DNA of 54,717 nucleotides from Pseudoflavonifractor phocaeensis (GTDB taxonomy: Bacteria; Bacillota; Clostridia; Oscillospirales; Oscillospiraceae). Shown piece by piece: positions 32,679 to 42,573 of this stretch. The stretch is taken from positions 1-54,717 of the forward strand of contig NZ_JACJLC010000015.1 of NCBI RefSeq assembly GCF_016901955.1, given 5' to 3'. The first letter of the stretch is position 1, and every line of letters begins with the position of its first letter. Made by a program: the position numbers and the translations under genes. The notes beneath the pieces are model-generated. The model saw nothing but the letters and a program-made list of their open reading frames with translations, was not told the origin of the DNA and did not search any database.

Positions 32679-33233
32679 TTATATCTGCCAGCCCCGCCAG
32701 ATAGCCAGCCGCTTCCAGAGCAGCCAGGCCATCCAGCCGCACAGCAGGCCCACCGCTGCGCCGGCCAACACATCGGTAGGAAAATGGACCCCCACATACA
32801 GCCGGGAGAAGCCCATCACCGCCGCCATGGCCACGGCGGTGATCTTCATCCACCGCCAGGGCAGGGTACGCCACCATGCGGACGCAGCGGCAAAGGCGGC
32901 ACAGGTATGGCCCGAGGGAAAGGAGTTGGGGTCGGGCTCGGCCACCAGATGCACCAGCCCCTCCACCGTCAGCCAGGGCCGGGTACGGCCCACCAGATGC
33001 TTCAGCACTACATTGGTGCACAGCAGTCCCAGCAGCATGGCCAGCAGGCTGACAAAGCCTGCCTTCCGGGTCTTGGGAAAGCAGAGCAGAATCAGGGACA
33101 GGGCGATCCACAACAGGCCCGCGTTTCCCAGCTGCGTGTAAACAGTGAGCACCGGGGTGAGCAGAGCGCACCGCAACGCCTCCTGGATCCACAGCAGGAT
33201 CTCCCCGTCAACGTTGAACAGCCATTCCGGCAT
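32679..33233 (-). CDS. PAP2-family membrane phosphatase
   Basis: The 184-residue integral membrane protein has the three PAP2 signatures: K78 to R84-P85 (KHLVGRTRP), PSGH (106-109) and SR (143-144) with H150 and D154. Such enzymes dephosphorylate lipid phosphates such as undecaprenyl pyrophosphate or phosphatidic acid on the outer face. The ATG at 33233 has AGGAGG 7 bases upstream; the ATG two codons earlier is too close to that site. Proximity to wall-glycan genes fits a lipid-carrier role, which is inference. Confidence 0.9.
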   Translation of the reverse strand: MPEWLFNVDGEILLWIQEALRCALLTPVLTVYTQLGNAGLLWIALSLILLCFPKTRKAGFVSLLAMLLGLLCTNVVLKHLVGRTRPWLTVEGLVHLVAEPDPNSFPSGHTCAAFAAASAWWRTLPWRWMKITAVAMAAVMGFSRLYVGVHFPTDVLAGAAVGLLCGWMAWLLWKRLAIWRGWQI

Positions 33234-33253
33234 GGTCATTCCTCCTACGGAAA

Positions 33254-33280
33254 AGGGGCGGCAGGTTGCCCGCCGCCCCT
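33254..33280 (-). terminator. DUF4330 gene terminator
   Basis: Stem 33254-33262 with 33272-33280 followed on the minus strand by TTTTCC, 12 bases past the DUF4330 stop codon. Confidence 0.78.
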
Positions 33281-33292
33281 AAGATGATACGT

Positions 33293-33829
33293 TTATTCCG
33301 CCTCATTCCCCGAAGCGGCGGTATTCGCCCCCCACTCACAGGTCAGAATGGTTCCTACCATCTCAAACTTATCGGTCTTGACGATGTGGGTCTTGCCCAC
33401 CCGCACTTCCTGAGCGCCGATGAGAGTGGTAATGGGGTTTGCCACGTTGCATTGGATGGTAAAGGTTAAATCCAGGCGACCCTGATCCACCTCGATGAGC
33501 TCTGCGCCGTCGTCGGTCTCCACCAGGAAATCGTTATAATGGGTGGCGGCGTCCACATCCACGATCTGGCCGTCCAACAGCTCGCCGGAGGCCATCATGG
33601 TCCCGGGGATATACTTCTGCACACTCTCGTATACTTCAGGAAGGACATTCTCCACCAACACAGTATAGGTTACCGGCACCAGTCCGTCCTCGGTCTCCAG
33701 CTCACCACCTGTGACATTGGGCTTCAGGAATTTCAACCCCAGCACCACGGCGGCAATCAACACCACCAGGATCACCAGCAGATCCACAATGTTGATTTTG
33801 CCAAACAGCCTTCCTTTTTCATCTATCAT
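33293..33829 (-). CDS. DUF4330 family membrane-anchored protein
   Basis: The 178-residue protein has the DUF4330 hallmark N-terminus MIDEKGRLFGKINIVDLL running into one membrane helix (about 13-35), then an extracytoplasmic beta-rich domain. Its function is unknown; it is commonly found next to wall polysaccharide genes such as csaB, as here on the opposite strand. The ATG at 33829 has TGGAGG 9 bases upstream. Confidence 0.88.
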   Translation of the reverse strand: MIDEKGRLFGKINIVDLLVILVVLIAAVVLGLKFLKPNVTGGELETEDGLVPVTYTVLVENVLPEVYESVQKYIPGTMMASGELLDGQIVDVDAATHYNDFLVETDDGAELIEVDQGRLDLTFTIQCNVANPITTLIGAQEVRVGKTHIVKTDKFEMVGTILTCEWGANTAASGNEAE

Positions 33830-33887
33830 CTTTTGCAGCCTCCAAGGTTGTAAATTCATGTCGCGCTTGGTACAATGGTACCGAGAT

Positions 33888-33917
33888 ATTGTATCATATT
33901 TACCTATCCCGAGACAA
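33888..33917 (-). promoter_or_regulatory. DUF4330 gene promoter
   Basis: On the minus strand TTGTCT (33912-33917), 18 bp and TACAAT (33888-33893). A near-palindrome GGTAC-N4-GTACC (33869-33882) just downstream could be an operator in this divergent region. Confidence 0.6.
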
Positions 33918-33942
33918 GTACTTTCTTTGGAGGTTTTATTCC

Positions 33943-36180
33943 ATGAAGGTCATGCACCTCATTTCCGGCGGAGACAGCGGCGGCGCCAAGACCCATGTCC
34001 ACTCCCTGCTGCAAAATCTGACCCGCACCCCCGGCGTGGATGTGACCATGGTATGCTTTATGGAGGGTCAGTTTTCTCAGGAGGCCAGGGAGTTAGGCAT
34101 CCCCACCGTGGTGCTCGCCGGTAAAAACCTGTTCAAAACCAGGAATGTTCTGAAAAAAATGGTATTGGAGGGAGGCTACCAGATCCTTCACTGCCATGGC
34201 GCCCGGGGCAACATGATGGGCGCCATGCTACGGAAGGCCACCGGCCTGCCGGTGGTCACCACCGTCCACTCGGACTACCGGCTGGACTATCTGGGCCGCC
34301 CTATTTCCCGACTCACCTACGGTACCATCAATACCATCGCCCTACGAAAGCTGGACTATCGCATTGGCGTATCCGACGCCATGACCGACCTGCTCATCTC
34401 CCGGAACTTCGACCCGGACAAGCTGTTTACCATCTACAACGGTATCGACTTCACTCCCCGCATCCCGACCCTGAGCCGGCCTGAATACCTGAAGAGCGTG
34501 GGGCTGGAGGCCGACGATAGCTCGGTGGTGGTGGGTATTGCCGCCCGGCTCAATCCGGTAAAGGATATCGCCACTCTGGTGCGAGGCTTTGCTCTGGCTC
34601 ATCAGGTCTGCCCCCAGCTGCGGCTGCTCATCGCCGGCGATGGGGAGCAAATGGACATGCTCAAAAGTCTGGCCGGTGAGCTTGGGGTATCCCGGCAGGT
34701 GTGCTTTGCCGGCTGGATCTCTGACACCGACAGCTTTTATAATGCCCTGGATGTGAATACTCTCACCTCCCTGTCAGAAACCTTCCCCTATTCCCTCACC
34801 GAAGGGGCCCGGGCAGGTCTGCCCACCGTGGCCAGCCGGGTGGGCGGCGTGCCCTATCTCATCGAACACGGGGTCCACGGGCTGCTTTTTGAGGCCGGGG
34901 ACGCCGAAGCTCTCTCCCGCCACCTCATCACCCTGGCCCAGGACCCAGAGCTCCGCCGCAATATGGGTCAGCGTCTTTATCAGCGGGCCAAGGCGGACTA
35001 CTCACTGGAGAGCACTCTTCAGCGGCAACTCACTATTTATGAGACCATTCTCCGCCGTCAGGCCCGAACATGCGGCCGTCGGGACGGGGCTCTGGTGTGC
35101 GGAGCGTATGGCCGGGGCAACGCCGGAGACGACGCCATCCTGGAGGCCATCGTGGCTGAGTTACGGCAGATCGACCCCGATCTGCCCGTATGGGTGCTCT
35201 CCCGCAGTCCGGCGGAGACCCGGCAGACCTACCGGGTCAACTCCATTTATACCTTCGCCCCCCATAAATTCCTCCGGCGGATGGCAAAGACCCGGCTGTA
35301 TATCAATGGCGGGGGATCCCTGATGCAGGATGTGACCAGCCACCGTTCCCTGTGGTTCTACCTGTTCACTATCTCATGGGCTAAACGGCTGGGCAATCAA
35401 GTGATGATGTATGGCTGCGGCATCGGCCCCATCCATTCCCAGGCCAACCGCCGCCGGGCCGCCAGGGTGCTTCAGAAATATGTGGATGCCATCACCCTCC
35501 GGGACACCCACTCCAAGGATGAATTGGACGACATGGGCGTCACCACCCCCCATATTCTCCTCTCCGCTGATCCCACCGTCACCCTGCCTCCTGCCCCTGA
35601 CACGGTGATCGACGGAGTGCTGGAGAGTCAGGGTATCGACCCCAAGGGCAGATATATTGGCTTTGCTCTGCGGCCATGGCCCGGTTACGAGGAAAAGGCC
35701 CCCGCGTTTGCCGCTGCCGCCGACTATGCCTACGAAAAGTACGGCCTTATTCCTGTTTTTCTGCCCATTGAGCCCCGGCTTGATGTGGAGGCCGCTCGGC
35801 TCACCGCCCGACACATGAAGGCGCCCTATCACATCCTGCCTACCACTGGCAGCTCCGACCACACCATTGGCCTATTTGCCCGAATGCAGGCGGTGGTGTC
35901 CATGCGCCTCCACGCACTTGTGTTTGCCGCCGGGCAAGGGGTGCCTCTGGTGGGGGTGGTATACGACCAGAAGATCAGCTCCTTCCTGTCCTATATCGGG
36001 CAGGATCTGTTTCTGGATCTGGACAAAGTGACGGTGCAATCCCTCTGTTCCTATATTGACGCCGTCTACGCCCGTATCGGAGACAAGGAATTCCTAGCCG
36101 GCGGCGTAGACCGCTTGCGGCAGGTGGAGGAAAAGAATCGTCTCACCGCCCGCTCCCTTTTGGAGGCGACCACCCGTTGA
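33943..36180 (+). CDS. fusion of GT4 glycosyltransferase and CsaB-type pyruvyl transferase
   Basis: The 745-residue protein joins two enzymes. Residues 1 to about 375 form a GT-B glycosyltransferase (SGGDSGGAKTHVHSLL loop, later EGARAGLPTVASRVGG). From about 377 to the end runs a polysaccharide pyruvyl transferase of the CsaB type (GAYGRGNAGDDAILEAI, INGGGSLMQD, YGCGIGPIH, SMRLHALVFAAGQGVP). CsaB adds ketal pyruvate to the secondary wall polymer that anchors SLH-domain surface proteins. The fusion suggests sugar addition and pyruvylation on the same glycan. The ATG at 33943 has TGGAGG 9 bases upstream. It overlaps the next glycosyltransferase gene. Confidence 0.9.
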   Translation: MKVMHLISGGDSGGAKTHVHSLLQNLTRTPGVDVTMVCFMEGQFSQEARELGIPTVVLAGKNLFKTRNVLKKMVLEGGYQILHCHGARGNMMGAMLRKATGLPVVTTVHSDYRLDYLGRPISRLTYGTINTIALRKLDYRIGVSDAMTDLLISRNFDPDKLFTIYNGIDFTPRIPTLSRPEYLKSVGLEADDSSVVVGIAARLNPVKDIATLVRGFALAHQVCPQLRLLIAGDGEQMDMLKSLAGELGVSRQVCFAGWISDTDSFYNALDVNTLTSLSETFPYSLTEGARAGLPTVASRVGGVPYLIEHGVHGLLFEAGDAEALSRHLITLAQDPELRRNMGQRLYQRAKADYSLESTLQRQLTIYETILRRQARTCGRRDGALVCGAYGRGNAGDDAILEAIVAELRQIDPDLPVWVLSRSPAETRQTYRVNSIYTFAPHKFLRRMAKTRLYINGGGSLMQDVTSHRSLWFYLFTISWAKRLGNQVMMYGCGIGPIHSQANRRRAARVLQKYVDAITLRDTHSKDELDDMGVTTPHILLSADPTVTLPPAPDTVIDGVLESQGIDPKGRYIGFALRPWPGYEEKAPAFAAAADYAYEKYGLIPVFLPIEPRLDVEAARLTARHMKAPYHILPTTGSSDHTIGLFARMQAVVSMRLHALVFAAGQGVPLVGVVYDQKISSFLSYIGQDLFLDLDKVTVQSLCSYIDAVYARIGDKEFLAGGVDRLRQVEEKNRLTARSLLEATTR

Positions 36181-37250
36181 AACAGATACTCTGTCTGGCT
36201 CCCGAGCCCTGGAGCCATGTCCCCACCCGCACCCAGCAGCTGATGACCCGGCTAAAGGATGCCAAGATCCTTTTTCTGGAGCCTCCCAGCCGGGACTGGC
36301 GAAAGCCTGGCCGGAAGGTGCGGCCCGGGCTGACGGTCTACGCCCTGCCCCCGGTACCTGAGGCAGAGGAGGATCACCGGTTTCGCCGGATGTACCGGGC
36401 CCGAAAGCTGGGCCACTATATCCTCAAGCTGATGGATCGCCACCGGTTTCGGGAGCCTTTGCTGTGGTGTACCTCTCCCGACCAGGTGGATCTGCTCTCC
36501 GCCATTCCTCACCAGGGTCTGGTATACGACTGCCACCAGGACTGGCTGGACTTCCCCCTGGAGTGGGAGAGCGACCTGGTACTGGAGGCCGACGTGGTCT
36601 TTGCTGCCTCAGACGGACTGGTGGATCATTTATCCCCGTGCAGCGACAACATTGCCCTTATCCCCAACGGGGTGAGCTTTCCCATGTTTACCCGGCCTGA
36701 CGCAGAATGCCCCCCCTCCCTGCGGCGGATCTCCGGGCCGGTGCTGGGCTTTACCGGCACTTTGTGGCACGACCTGGACCTGTCTCCGGTGATCCAGGCG
36801 GCCCGGGCCATGCCCAGGTATACCTTTGTCTTTGTGGGCAGGCAGGAGTATAACCCTATGCTGCCCGCTCTGGAGCGGCTGCCCAACGTGATCATCGAGG
36901 GACCCCAGCTCCAGGTGGATATCCCCGATTACCTGGCCCGGTTCGATGTCTGCCTCCATCTGCTTCGCAAGACGGAGTTTCGGGGGGATATCGTACCCAA
37001 CCGGATCTATGAGTACCTGGCCTCGGGCAAGCCTATTGTGGCTATGGTCTACCCCGATCAGATCGAGCACTTCCCCGACGTGATCTACGCCGCCCGCTCC
37101 CCAGGAGAATTTGTCCGCCTGTGCATGCGGGCTCTGGAGGAGCCTGAGGGTTGGCTGGCCCAGCGTCGGCAGGATCACGCCGCAGCAGCGGCATGGTCCT
37201 GCCGGGCCGATGACGTGATCCAGATCCTTTCCGCCAACGGACTTTACTGA
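36177..37250 (+). CDS. glycosyltransferase, GT-B fold
   Basis: The 357-residue protein begins at TTG, overlapping the stop of the csaB fusion (TTGA), with GGAGG 10 bases upstream. It has a GT-B layout: an N-terminal half with YDCHQDWLDFP, like the TagH/wall-teichoic and rhamnosyl transferases of this type, and a C-terminal donor domain (GFTGTLWHDLDL, VPNRIYEYLASGKPIVAM). The sugar is unknown. Coupling to csaB argues for the same secondary wall polymer. Confidence 0.85.
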   Translation: MKQILCLAPEPWSHVPTRTQQLMTRLKDAKILFLEPPSRDWRKPGRKVRPGLTVYALPPVPEAEEDHRFRRMYRARKLGHYILKLMDRHRFREPLLWCTSPDQVDLLSAIPHQGLVYDCHQDWLDFPLEWESDLVLEADVVFAASDGLVDHLSPCSDNIALIPNGVSFPMFTRPDAECPPSLRRISGPVLGFTGTLWHDLDLSPVIQAARAMPRYTFVFVGRQEYNPMLPALERLPNVIIEGPQLQVDIPDYLARFDVCLHLLRKTEFRGDIVPNRIYEYLASGKPIVAMVYPDQIEHFPDVIYAARSPGEFVRLCMRALEEPEGWLAQRRQDHAAAAAWSCRADDVIQILSANGLY

Positions 37251-37255
37251 CCTGT

Positions 37256-37285
37256 CTCAGGGGCGGCCTGACGGCCGCCCCTGAG
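37256..37285 (+). terminator. stem-loop after the csaB operon
   Basis: A 13-bp stem (37256-37268 with 37273-37285, TGAC loop) follows the glycosyltransferase stop codon by 5 bases. The following T tract is weak, so termination may be incomplete. Confidence 0.6.
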
Positions 37286-37336
37286 CTACCTTGTTCGCTG
37301 TTCATTCCGCCATTTTATTGCTACTGGAGGTTTCCT

Positions 37337-38032
37337 ATGCTTCCCTATTCCACCGTAATCTTCGATTTGGACGGTACCCTGCTGGACACACTTCAGGATC
37401 TGGCCGACAGTGTCAACCACGTTCTTTCCCTACATCAGATGCCTCTGCGCTCCCTGGATGAGATCCGCCAGTTCGTGGGCAACGGAGTAGGGCTGCTCAT
37501 CTGCCGGGCGGTACCGGCTGGTACCGCTCCCGATCTGGAGGCTCAATGCCTGTCTGAGTTCCGGGCCTACTATGCCGCCCATATGTCCGACCACACCGCT
37601 CCCTATTCCGGGGTGCCCGAGCTGTTGGAGTCCCTGGCCCGGGCGGGCATTCGGGTAGCGGTGGTGTCCAACAAGTTTGACGGTGCGGTAAAAGGCCTGT
37701 GCCGGAGTTACTTTGGCAGCCTGGTGCCAGTGGCCATCGGGGAATCCCAGGGAGTGGCGCGGAAGCCCGCCCCCGATACGGTGTTCCGGGCCCTGGCCGA
37801 GCTGGGGGCCGAAGCCGGCGGGGCGGTCTATGTAGGGGACTCGGAGGTGGATATCCAGACCGCCCGCAACGCCGGCCTCCCCTGCCTGTCGGTAAGCTGG
37901 GGGTTCCGGGACAGTGCCTTGCTGACCGAACAGGGGGCTAAACGGATCTTCTCCTCCCCCGGAGCTCTCCAGGCCTTCCTCCTGGGTGGTCAAACTGACG
38001 AAATTCGCCCCGGATCACAGAAGCTTTTGTGA
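37337..38032 (+). CDS. HAD hydrolase, phosphoglycolate phosphatase-like
   Basis: The 231-residue HAD enzyme has motif I FDLDGTLLDT (D10 and D12), the helical cap, motif II VVSNK, and motif IV YVGDSEVDIQTA. This subgroup (Gph/PpaX) cleaves phosphoglycolate or pyrophosphate; the exact substrate is uncertain. A GGAGG lies 7 to 8 bases before the ATG. It stands between the glycan operon and dgt, 99 bases from dgt. Confidence 0.87.
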   Translation: MLPYSTVIFDLDGTLLDTLQDLADSVNHVLSLHQMPLRSLDEIRQFVGNGVGLLICRAVPAGTAPDLEAQCLSEFRAYYAAHMSDHTAPYSGVPELLESLARAGIRVAVVSNKFDGAVKGLCRSYFGSLVPVAIGESQGVARKPAPDTVFRALAELGAEAGGAVYVGDSEVDIQTARNAGLPCLSVSWGFRDSALLTEQGAKRIFSSPGALQAFLLGGQTDEIRPGSQKLL

Positions 38033-38131
38033 GCAGAAGAGAAAATTTGCGCAAAAAGAAGGGTTTTGCTTAGGGGATGGCGTATACATAGAGGGTAAAG
38101 GCTGAATTTGCTGAGAGGCTGGTGAACGCCC

Positions 38132-39136
38132 ATGCTGCTGCGGGAACAGACCGAAGCCGCCGAAGAAGCGCTCCTTTCTCCCTACGCCTGTCTGTCTATC
38201 CGGTCCAAAGGACGGCAGATTCCGCTGGAACCATGTCCCACCCGGACCTGCTTCCAGCGGGACATTGACCGCATCGTCCACTCCAAGGCCTTCCGCCGGC
38301 TCAAGCACAAGACCCAGGTGTTTCTGGAGCCGGAGGGGGACCACTACCGCACCCGCATGACCCATACCATCGAAGTCAGCCGCATCGCCCGCACCATCGC
38401 CCGGGGTCTTCATCTGAACGAAGATCTGGCGGAAGCGGCGGCCTACGGCCATGATCTGGGCCACACCCCCTTTGGCCACGCCGGAGAACGCGTACTGAAT
38501 GAGATCATGCCCGGAGGCTTTGCCCACAATCAGCAGTCCCTTCGCGTGGTGGACCGGCTGGAGAAGGAGGGCGAGGGTCTCAACCTGACCTACGAGGTGC
38601 GCCGGGGCATCCTGTGTCACACCGGCCCCGATCAGGCCGAGACTCTGGAGGGCCGCCTCCTCCGTTTGGCTGACAAGATCGCCTACATCAACCACGATAT
38701 CGACGACGCCATGCGGGGCAAGATCATCTTACCCATGGATATTCCCCTGTCCATCTCCCAGGTGCTGGGCTTTACTCATTCCGAACGTATCAACACCCTG
38801 ACGGTGGATATCATCACCCAGTCCGCCGGCAAAAACGACATCCTCCAATCCCCAGCCTGCAAAGAGGCCATGCACCAGCTGCGGGAGTTCATGTTTGAGT
38901 ACGTCTACCGAAACCCGGTGGCCAAAGGCGAGGAGGGCAAGGCCCAGGACTTGATTCGCCGTCTGTTTGAGCATTATTGCAAAAACCCGGACAAGCTGCC
39001 CCCGGAGTACCAGGACATCCGGCTGAGCGAGGGAGTGGAGCGGGCCGTCTGCGATTATATCTCCGGCATGACCGACAAATACGCGGTGGAGCAGTTCTGT
39101 GACGCGTTCATCCCAAAGTCCTGGAGCGTAAAGTGA
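38132..39136 (+). CDS. dgt: deoxyguanosinetriphosphate triphosphohydrolase-like protein
   Basis: The 334-residue HD-domain enzyme hydrolyses dNTPs to nucleoside and triphosphate. HD metal ligands are H78 (RMTHTIEV), H107-D108 (YGHDLGHTPFGH) and a later aspartate (LRLADKIAYINHD). This is the short, type 2 dGTPase of Firmicutes. It heads dgt-dnaG-rpoD, the conserved clostridial replication and sigma-factor cluster. The ribosome site is weak (GAGAGG 13 bases before ATG). Confidence 0.93.
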   Translation: MLLREQTEAAEEALLSPYACLSIRSKGRQIPLEPCPTRTCFQRDIDRIVHSKAFRRLKHKTQVFLEPEGDHYRTRMTHTIEVSRIARTIARGLHLNEDLAEAAAYGHDLGHTPFGHAGERVLNEIMPGGFAHNQQSLRVVDRLEKEGEGLNLTYEVRRGILCHTGPDQAETLEGRLLRLADKIAYINHDIDDAMRGKIILPMDIPLSISQVLGFTHSERINTLTVDIITQSAGKNDILQSPACKEAMHQLREFMFEYVYRNPVAKGEEGKAQDLIRRLFEHYCKNPDKLPPEYQDIRLSEGVERAVCDYISGMTDKYAVEQFCDAFIPKSWSVK

Positions 39137-39203
39137 CCAACCTTTACTGAACCGGGTATGAACCTGGCATACATTGGAAAAGATAGTCGGAAGGAGGGCC
39201 GCC

Positions 39204-40994
39204 TTGGCTATTCCTGAGCAATTTATTGACGAGCTGGTGGCCCGCACCGATATCGCCGACGTGGTGGGAAGCTACGTGCATCTCACCCCCAAGGGGGGGA
39301 GCCTGTGGGGCTGCTGTCCCTTCCACAACGAAAAGACCCCCTCCTTTCACGTGGTACCAGACCGGCAGATTTACAAGTGCTTTGGCTGCGGCAAGGGCGG
39401 CGGGGTGATCTCCTTTATTATGGAGATGGAGAACCTGCCCTTTGTGGACGTGGTACGCCTGCTGGCAAAGCGGGCGGGGATGGAGGTCCCGGAGGCTGGA
39501 GAAAACGAGGCCTTCCGCCAAAAACGGGCCCGGCTGTTGGCCCTGTGCAAGGATGCCGCCCGATTTTACCACAGCTGTCTGAAAGAGCCCTGGGGGGCCC
39601 AGGTCCGAGACTATATCGCCCAGCGGCGTATCTCACCTCGGTTTGCCACCCGCTTCGGCCTGGGAGCCGCTCCCGACCAGTGGGACCCTCTGATAAAGAC
39701 CATGACCGCCAAGGGCTACACCAAAATGGAGCTTATCGATGCCGGCCTGGCAGTGGGCGGTAAAAACGGCGGTATCTACGACAAGTTTCGGGGCAGGCTT
39801 ATGCTCCCCGTCATTGATGTGCGGGGAGACGTGGTGGGGTTTACCAGCCGTATCCTGCCTGGCCTGGAGGGGGCCAAGTACCTGAACAGTCCGGAGACCC
39901 TGCTGTTCAAAAAGAGCCGGCTGATCTACGCCCTCAACTATGCCAAAAACACCAAACGCCCCAACCTGATCCTGGTGGAGGGCAACATCGATGTGATCAC
40001 CCTGCACCAGGCGGGCTTTGACAACGTGGTGGCTACCATGGGCACAGCTCTCACCGAGGAGCACGCCCGGATCCTGGCCCGATACACCAAGGAGCTGGTA
40101 CTTTGCTATGACAATGATGCCGCCGGGAAGCAATCCACCGACCGGGTGCTCAATATCCTGAAAAATGCCGATCTCTCCGTGCGGGTACTCCAGCTGCCCA
40201 ACGCCTTTGACGATCAGGGCAAACCCATCAAGCAGGACCCGGATGATTTCATCAAAAAATTCGGCGCCGCCGCCTTTGAGAAGTGCCTCAGCGGCAGCGC
40301 CGAACAAAACGATTACCGGCTGGACAGCCTGCGTACCCGTCACGACCTGTCCACTGAGGAGGGCAGGCTGGCCTACCTGAAGGACGCCGTGGCCGCCGTG
40401 GCCGCCCTTCAGAGCCCCATTGAGCGGGAGCTCTACGGCAACAAGGCTGCCTCCGCCGCCGGTATTTCCGGTCAGGCCATGGCCCAGGAAGTAGCCCGCT
40501 ACCGGAAGGACAAAACCTTGCGGGCCAAAAAGGCTCAGGAGCGGAAAAATCTTACCCCCGCCGCCCAGCTCCAGCCCAAGGCCAGAGAGCTGCGGTATGA
40601 GAATATCCGTTCCGCCCGAGCGGAGGAGGGGATCATTCGACTGGCACTGCTGGAGCCTCCACTGCTGGATCAGCTGGTGGATCTGGGACCGGAGAGCTTC
40701 TCCTCTCCCCTGCTGGCCAAGCTGTTCGTGCTGCTGCGACAGCGCCACAGCCAAGGGCTCAGTCTTCAGCCCGGAGCACTGTCGGCAGCTCTCTCCCCAG
40801 AAGAGATGAGCCATTTGGCCGGGATCCTGGAGGAACCACAGTCCATGGCCAACAGTGGTCAGGCCCTGCGCGACTACTTAACCATTATCAGAACAGAGGC
40901 CGCCAAGCGGGGCGGCACCGGACAGGACCCCCTTCTGGCGGTCCGTGACAAACTCAGAGAGAAAAAATCGTATGGAGGACAACCACATGAGTGA
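39204..40994 (+). CDS. dnaG: DNA primase
   Basis: The 596-residue primase synthesises RNA primers at the replication fork. The N-terminal zinc finger has C38, H41, C59 and C62 (CPFH and KCFGCG). The catalytic core has [10 protein letters not shown] and a TOPRIM DNDAAG, and a C-terminal DnaB-binding region follows. The start is TTG at 39204, 6 to 7 bases after AAGGAGGG; another in-frame TTG at 39174 has no site. It overlaps rpoD by 8 bases. Confidence 0.96.
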   Translation: MAIPEQFIDELVARTDIADVVGSYVHLTPKGGSLWGCCPFHNEKTPSFHVVPDRQIYKCFGCGKGGGVISFIMEMENLPFVDVVRLLAKRAGMEVPEAGENEAFRQKRARLLALCKDAARFYHSCLKEPWGAQVRDYIAQRRISPRFATRFGLGAAPDQWDPLIKTMTAKGYTKMELIDAGLAVGGKNGGIYDKFRGRLMLPVIDVRGDVVGFTSRILPGLEGAKYLNSPETLLFKKSRLIYALNYAKNTKRPNLILVEGNIDVITLHQAGFDNVVATMGTALTEEHARILARYTKELVLCYDNDAAGKQSTDRVLNILKNADLSVRVLQLPNAFDDQGKPIKQDPDDFIKKFGAAAFEKCLSGSAEQNDYRLDSLRTRHDLSTEEGRLAYLKDAVAAVAALQSPIERELYGNKAASAAGISGQAMAQEVARYRKDKTLRAKKAQERKNLTPAAQLQPKARELRYENIRSARAEEGIIRLALLEPPLLDQLVDLGPESFSSPLLAKLFVLLRQRHSQGLSLQPGALSAALSPEEMSHLAGILEEPQSMANSGQALRDYLTIIRTEAAKRGGTGQDPLLAVRDKLREKKSYGGQPHE

Positions 40995-42321
40995 GAAGAA
41001 AACCACCGGAAAAAAGGAGCTTACTCTGACCCTGGAGGATCAGGCCAAGCTGGCCCGGGACAACGCCAAGAAAATGGAGCAGGGCAAGATTGAGGTCATG
41101 AAGGTGGTCGAGGGCGTCCAGGGCGCCGAAAAGCTGGCCGAGCTCATTGAGCGGGGCAAGAAAAACGGCAAGCTGTCCTCCAGCGAGCTGATGGACGTGC
41201 TGGAGAACATGGACCTGGGCAGCGAGCAGATGGACAAGATCTATGATACCCTGGAGAATCTGGGCATCGACACCGTGGGAGATGATTATCTGCCCGAGCT
41301 GGCCGACGACGTGATGCCCCCTCTGGAGGAGCTCAATGAAATCGAGGAGCTGCCCGAGGAGGAAATCGTAGACCCCAATACCCTGGTGGACTCCTTCGGT
41401 ATCGACGATCCGGTCCGGATGTACCTGAAGGAGATCGGCAAGGTCAACCTGCTCACCCCCGATGAGGAGGTCCAGCTGGCCCAGGATATGGGGGCCGGAG
41501 ATGCTGCCAAGGAGCAGCTGGCCGAGCTGGAGCAGGATGGCAGCATCACCCTGTCCGATGAGGAGCTGAGGGAGCTGCGCCGGCTGGTGAAGCGGGGCGA
41601 GGCCGCCAAGCAGCGGCTGGCCGAGGCCAACCTCCGGCTGGTGGTGTCCATCGCCAAGCGGTATGTGGGCCGGGGCATGCTCTTCCTGGATCTGATCCAG
41701 GAGGGCAACCTGGGCCTCATTAAAGCGGTAGAAAAGTTTGACTACACCAAGGGCTACAAGTTCTCCACCTACGCCACCTGGTGGATCCGTCAGGCCATCA
41801 CCCGGGCTATCGCCGATCAGGCCCGTACCATCCGTATCCCTGTCCATATGGTGGAAACCATCAACAAGGTCATCCGGGTAAGCCGTCAGCTTCTCCAGGA
41901 GCTGGGCCACGATCCCTCCCCCGAGGAGATCTCCGAGGAGATGGGCATGCCGGTGGACAAGGTGCGGGAGATCCTGAAGATCGCCCAGGAGCCAGTCTCC
42001 CTGGAGACCCCCATCGGCGAGGAGGAGGACTCTCATCTGGGAGACTTTATCCCCGACGAGGACGCCTCCGAACCCTCCGAGGCCGCTTCCTTTACCCTGC
42101 TGAAGGAGCAGCTGGTGTCCGTGTTGGGCACCCTCACCGAGCGGGAGGAAAAGGTGCTGAAGCTCCGCTTCGGCATCGAGGACGGCCGTACCCGCACGCT
42201 GGAAGAGGTGGGCAAGGAGTTCAACGTCACCCGGGAGCGCATCCGCCAGATCGAAGCCAAGGCACTGCGGAAGCTGCGTCATCCTTCCCGTTCCAAGAAG
42301 CTGAAGGACTTTTTGAACTGA
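40987..42321 (+). CDS. rpoD: RNA polymerase primary sigma factor (SigA/RpoD)
   Basis: The 444-residue sigma factor has region 1.2 ([16 protein letters not shown]), region 2 ([33 protein letters not shown]), region 3 ([13 protein letters not shown]) and region 4 with helix-turn-helix ([20 protein letters not shown]). A lysine-rich and then acidic N-terminal extension of about 140 residues precedes region 1.2. The ATG at 40987 has GGAGG 8 bases upstream, inside the end of dnaG. It is the last gene of the cluster, ending at a strong terminator. Confidence 0.97.
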   Translation: MSEKKTTGKKELTLTLEDQAKLARDNAKKMEQGKIEVMKVVEGVQGAEKLAELIERGKKNGKLSSSELMDVLENMDLGSEQMDKIYDTLENLGIDTVGDDYLPELADDVMPPLEELNEIEELPEEEIVDPNTLVDSFGIDDPVRMYLKEIGKVNLLTPDEEVQLAQDMGAGDAAKEQLAELEQDGSITLSDEELRELRRLVKRGEAAKQRLAEANLRLVVSIAKRYVGRGMLFLDLIQEGNLGLIKAVEKFDYTKGYKFSTYATWWIRQAITRAIADQARTIRIPVHMVETINKVIRVSRQLLQELGHDPSPEEISEEMGMPVDKVREILKIAQEPVSLETPIGEEEDSHLGDFIPDEDASEPSEAASFTLLKEQLVSVLGTLTEREEKVLKLRFGIEDGRTRTLEEVGKEFNVTRERIRQIEAKALRKLRHPSRSKKLKDFLN

Positions 42322-42328
42322 ATGTCGG

Positions 42329-42364
42329 CGGCCCCCGGCGGAAGTTACCGCCGGGGGCCGTTTT
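42329..42364 (+). terminator. rpoD terminator
   Basis: A 13-bp GC stem (42329-42341 with 42348-42360) followed by TTTTG. Confidence 0.92.
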
Positions 42365-42476
42365 GCCAGGCCGTGGCGTACCGGACCGTCATCCCCCGTG
42401 TGAATCCTACCGATGAGTCAGGCCCTCCCACACGCCTCCACAGTCTGCCCGACCCCATTCCGTTGGAGCGGAAAAG

Positions 42477-42506
42477 TGGAAATCCATCCCGCATTGTGGT
42501 ATATTG
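42477..42506 (+). promoter_or_regulatory. possible vanR promoter
   Basis: TGGAAA, 17 bp and TATATT lie about 70 bases upstream of the vanR-like gene in the 252-base gap after rpoD. The -35 box matches only four of six positions. Confidence 0.4.
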
Positions 42507-42573
42507 ATATATTATGGATCCTTGGGGGACCATTCCGGTCCACCAAGCATAACCGGATGGGTGGGAACGCGGC

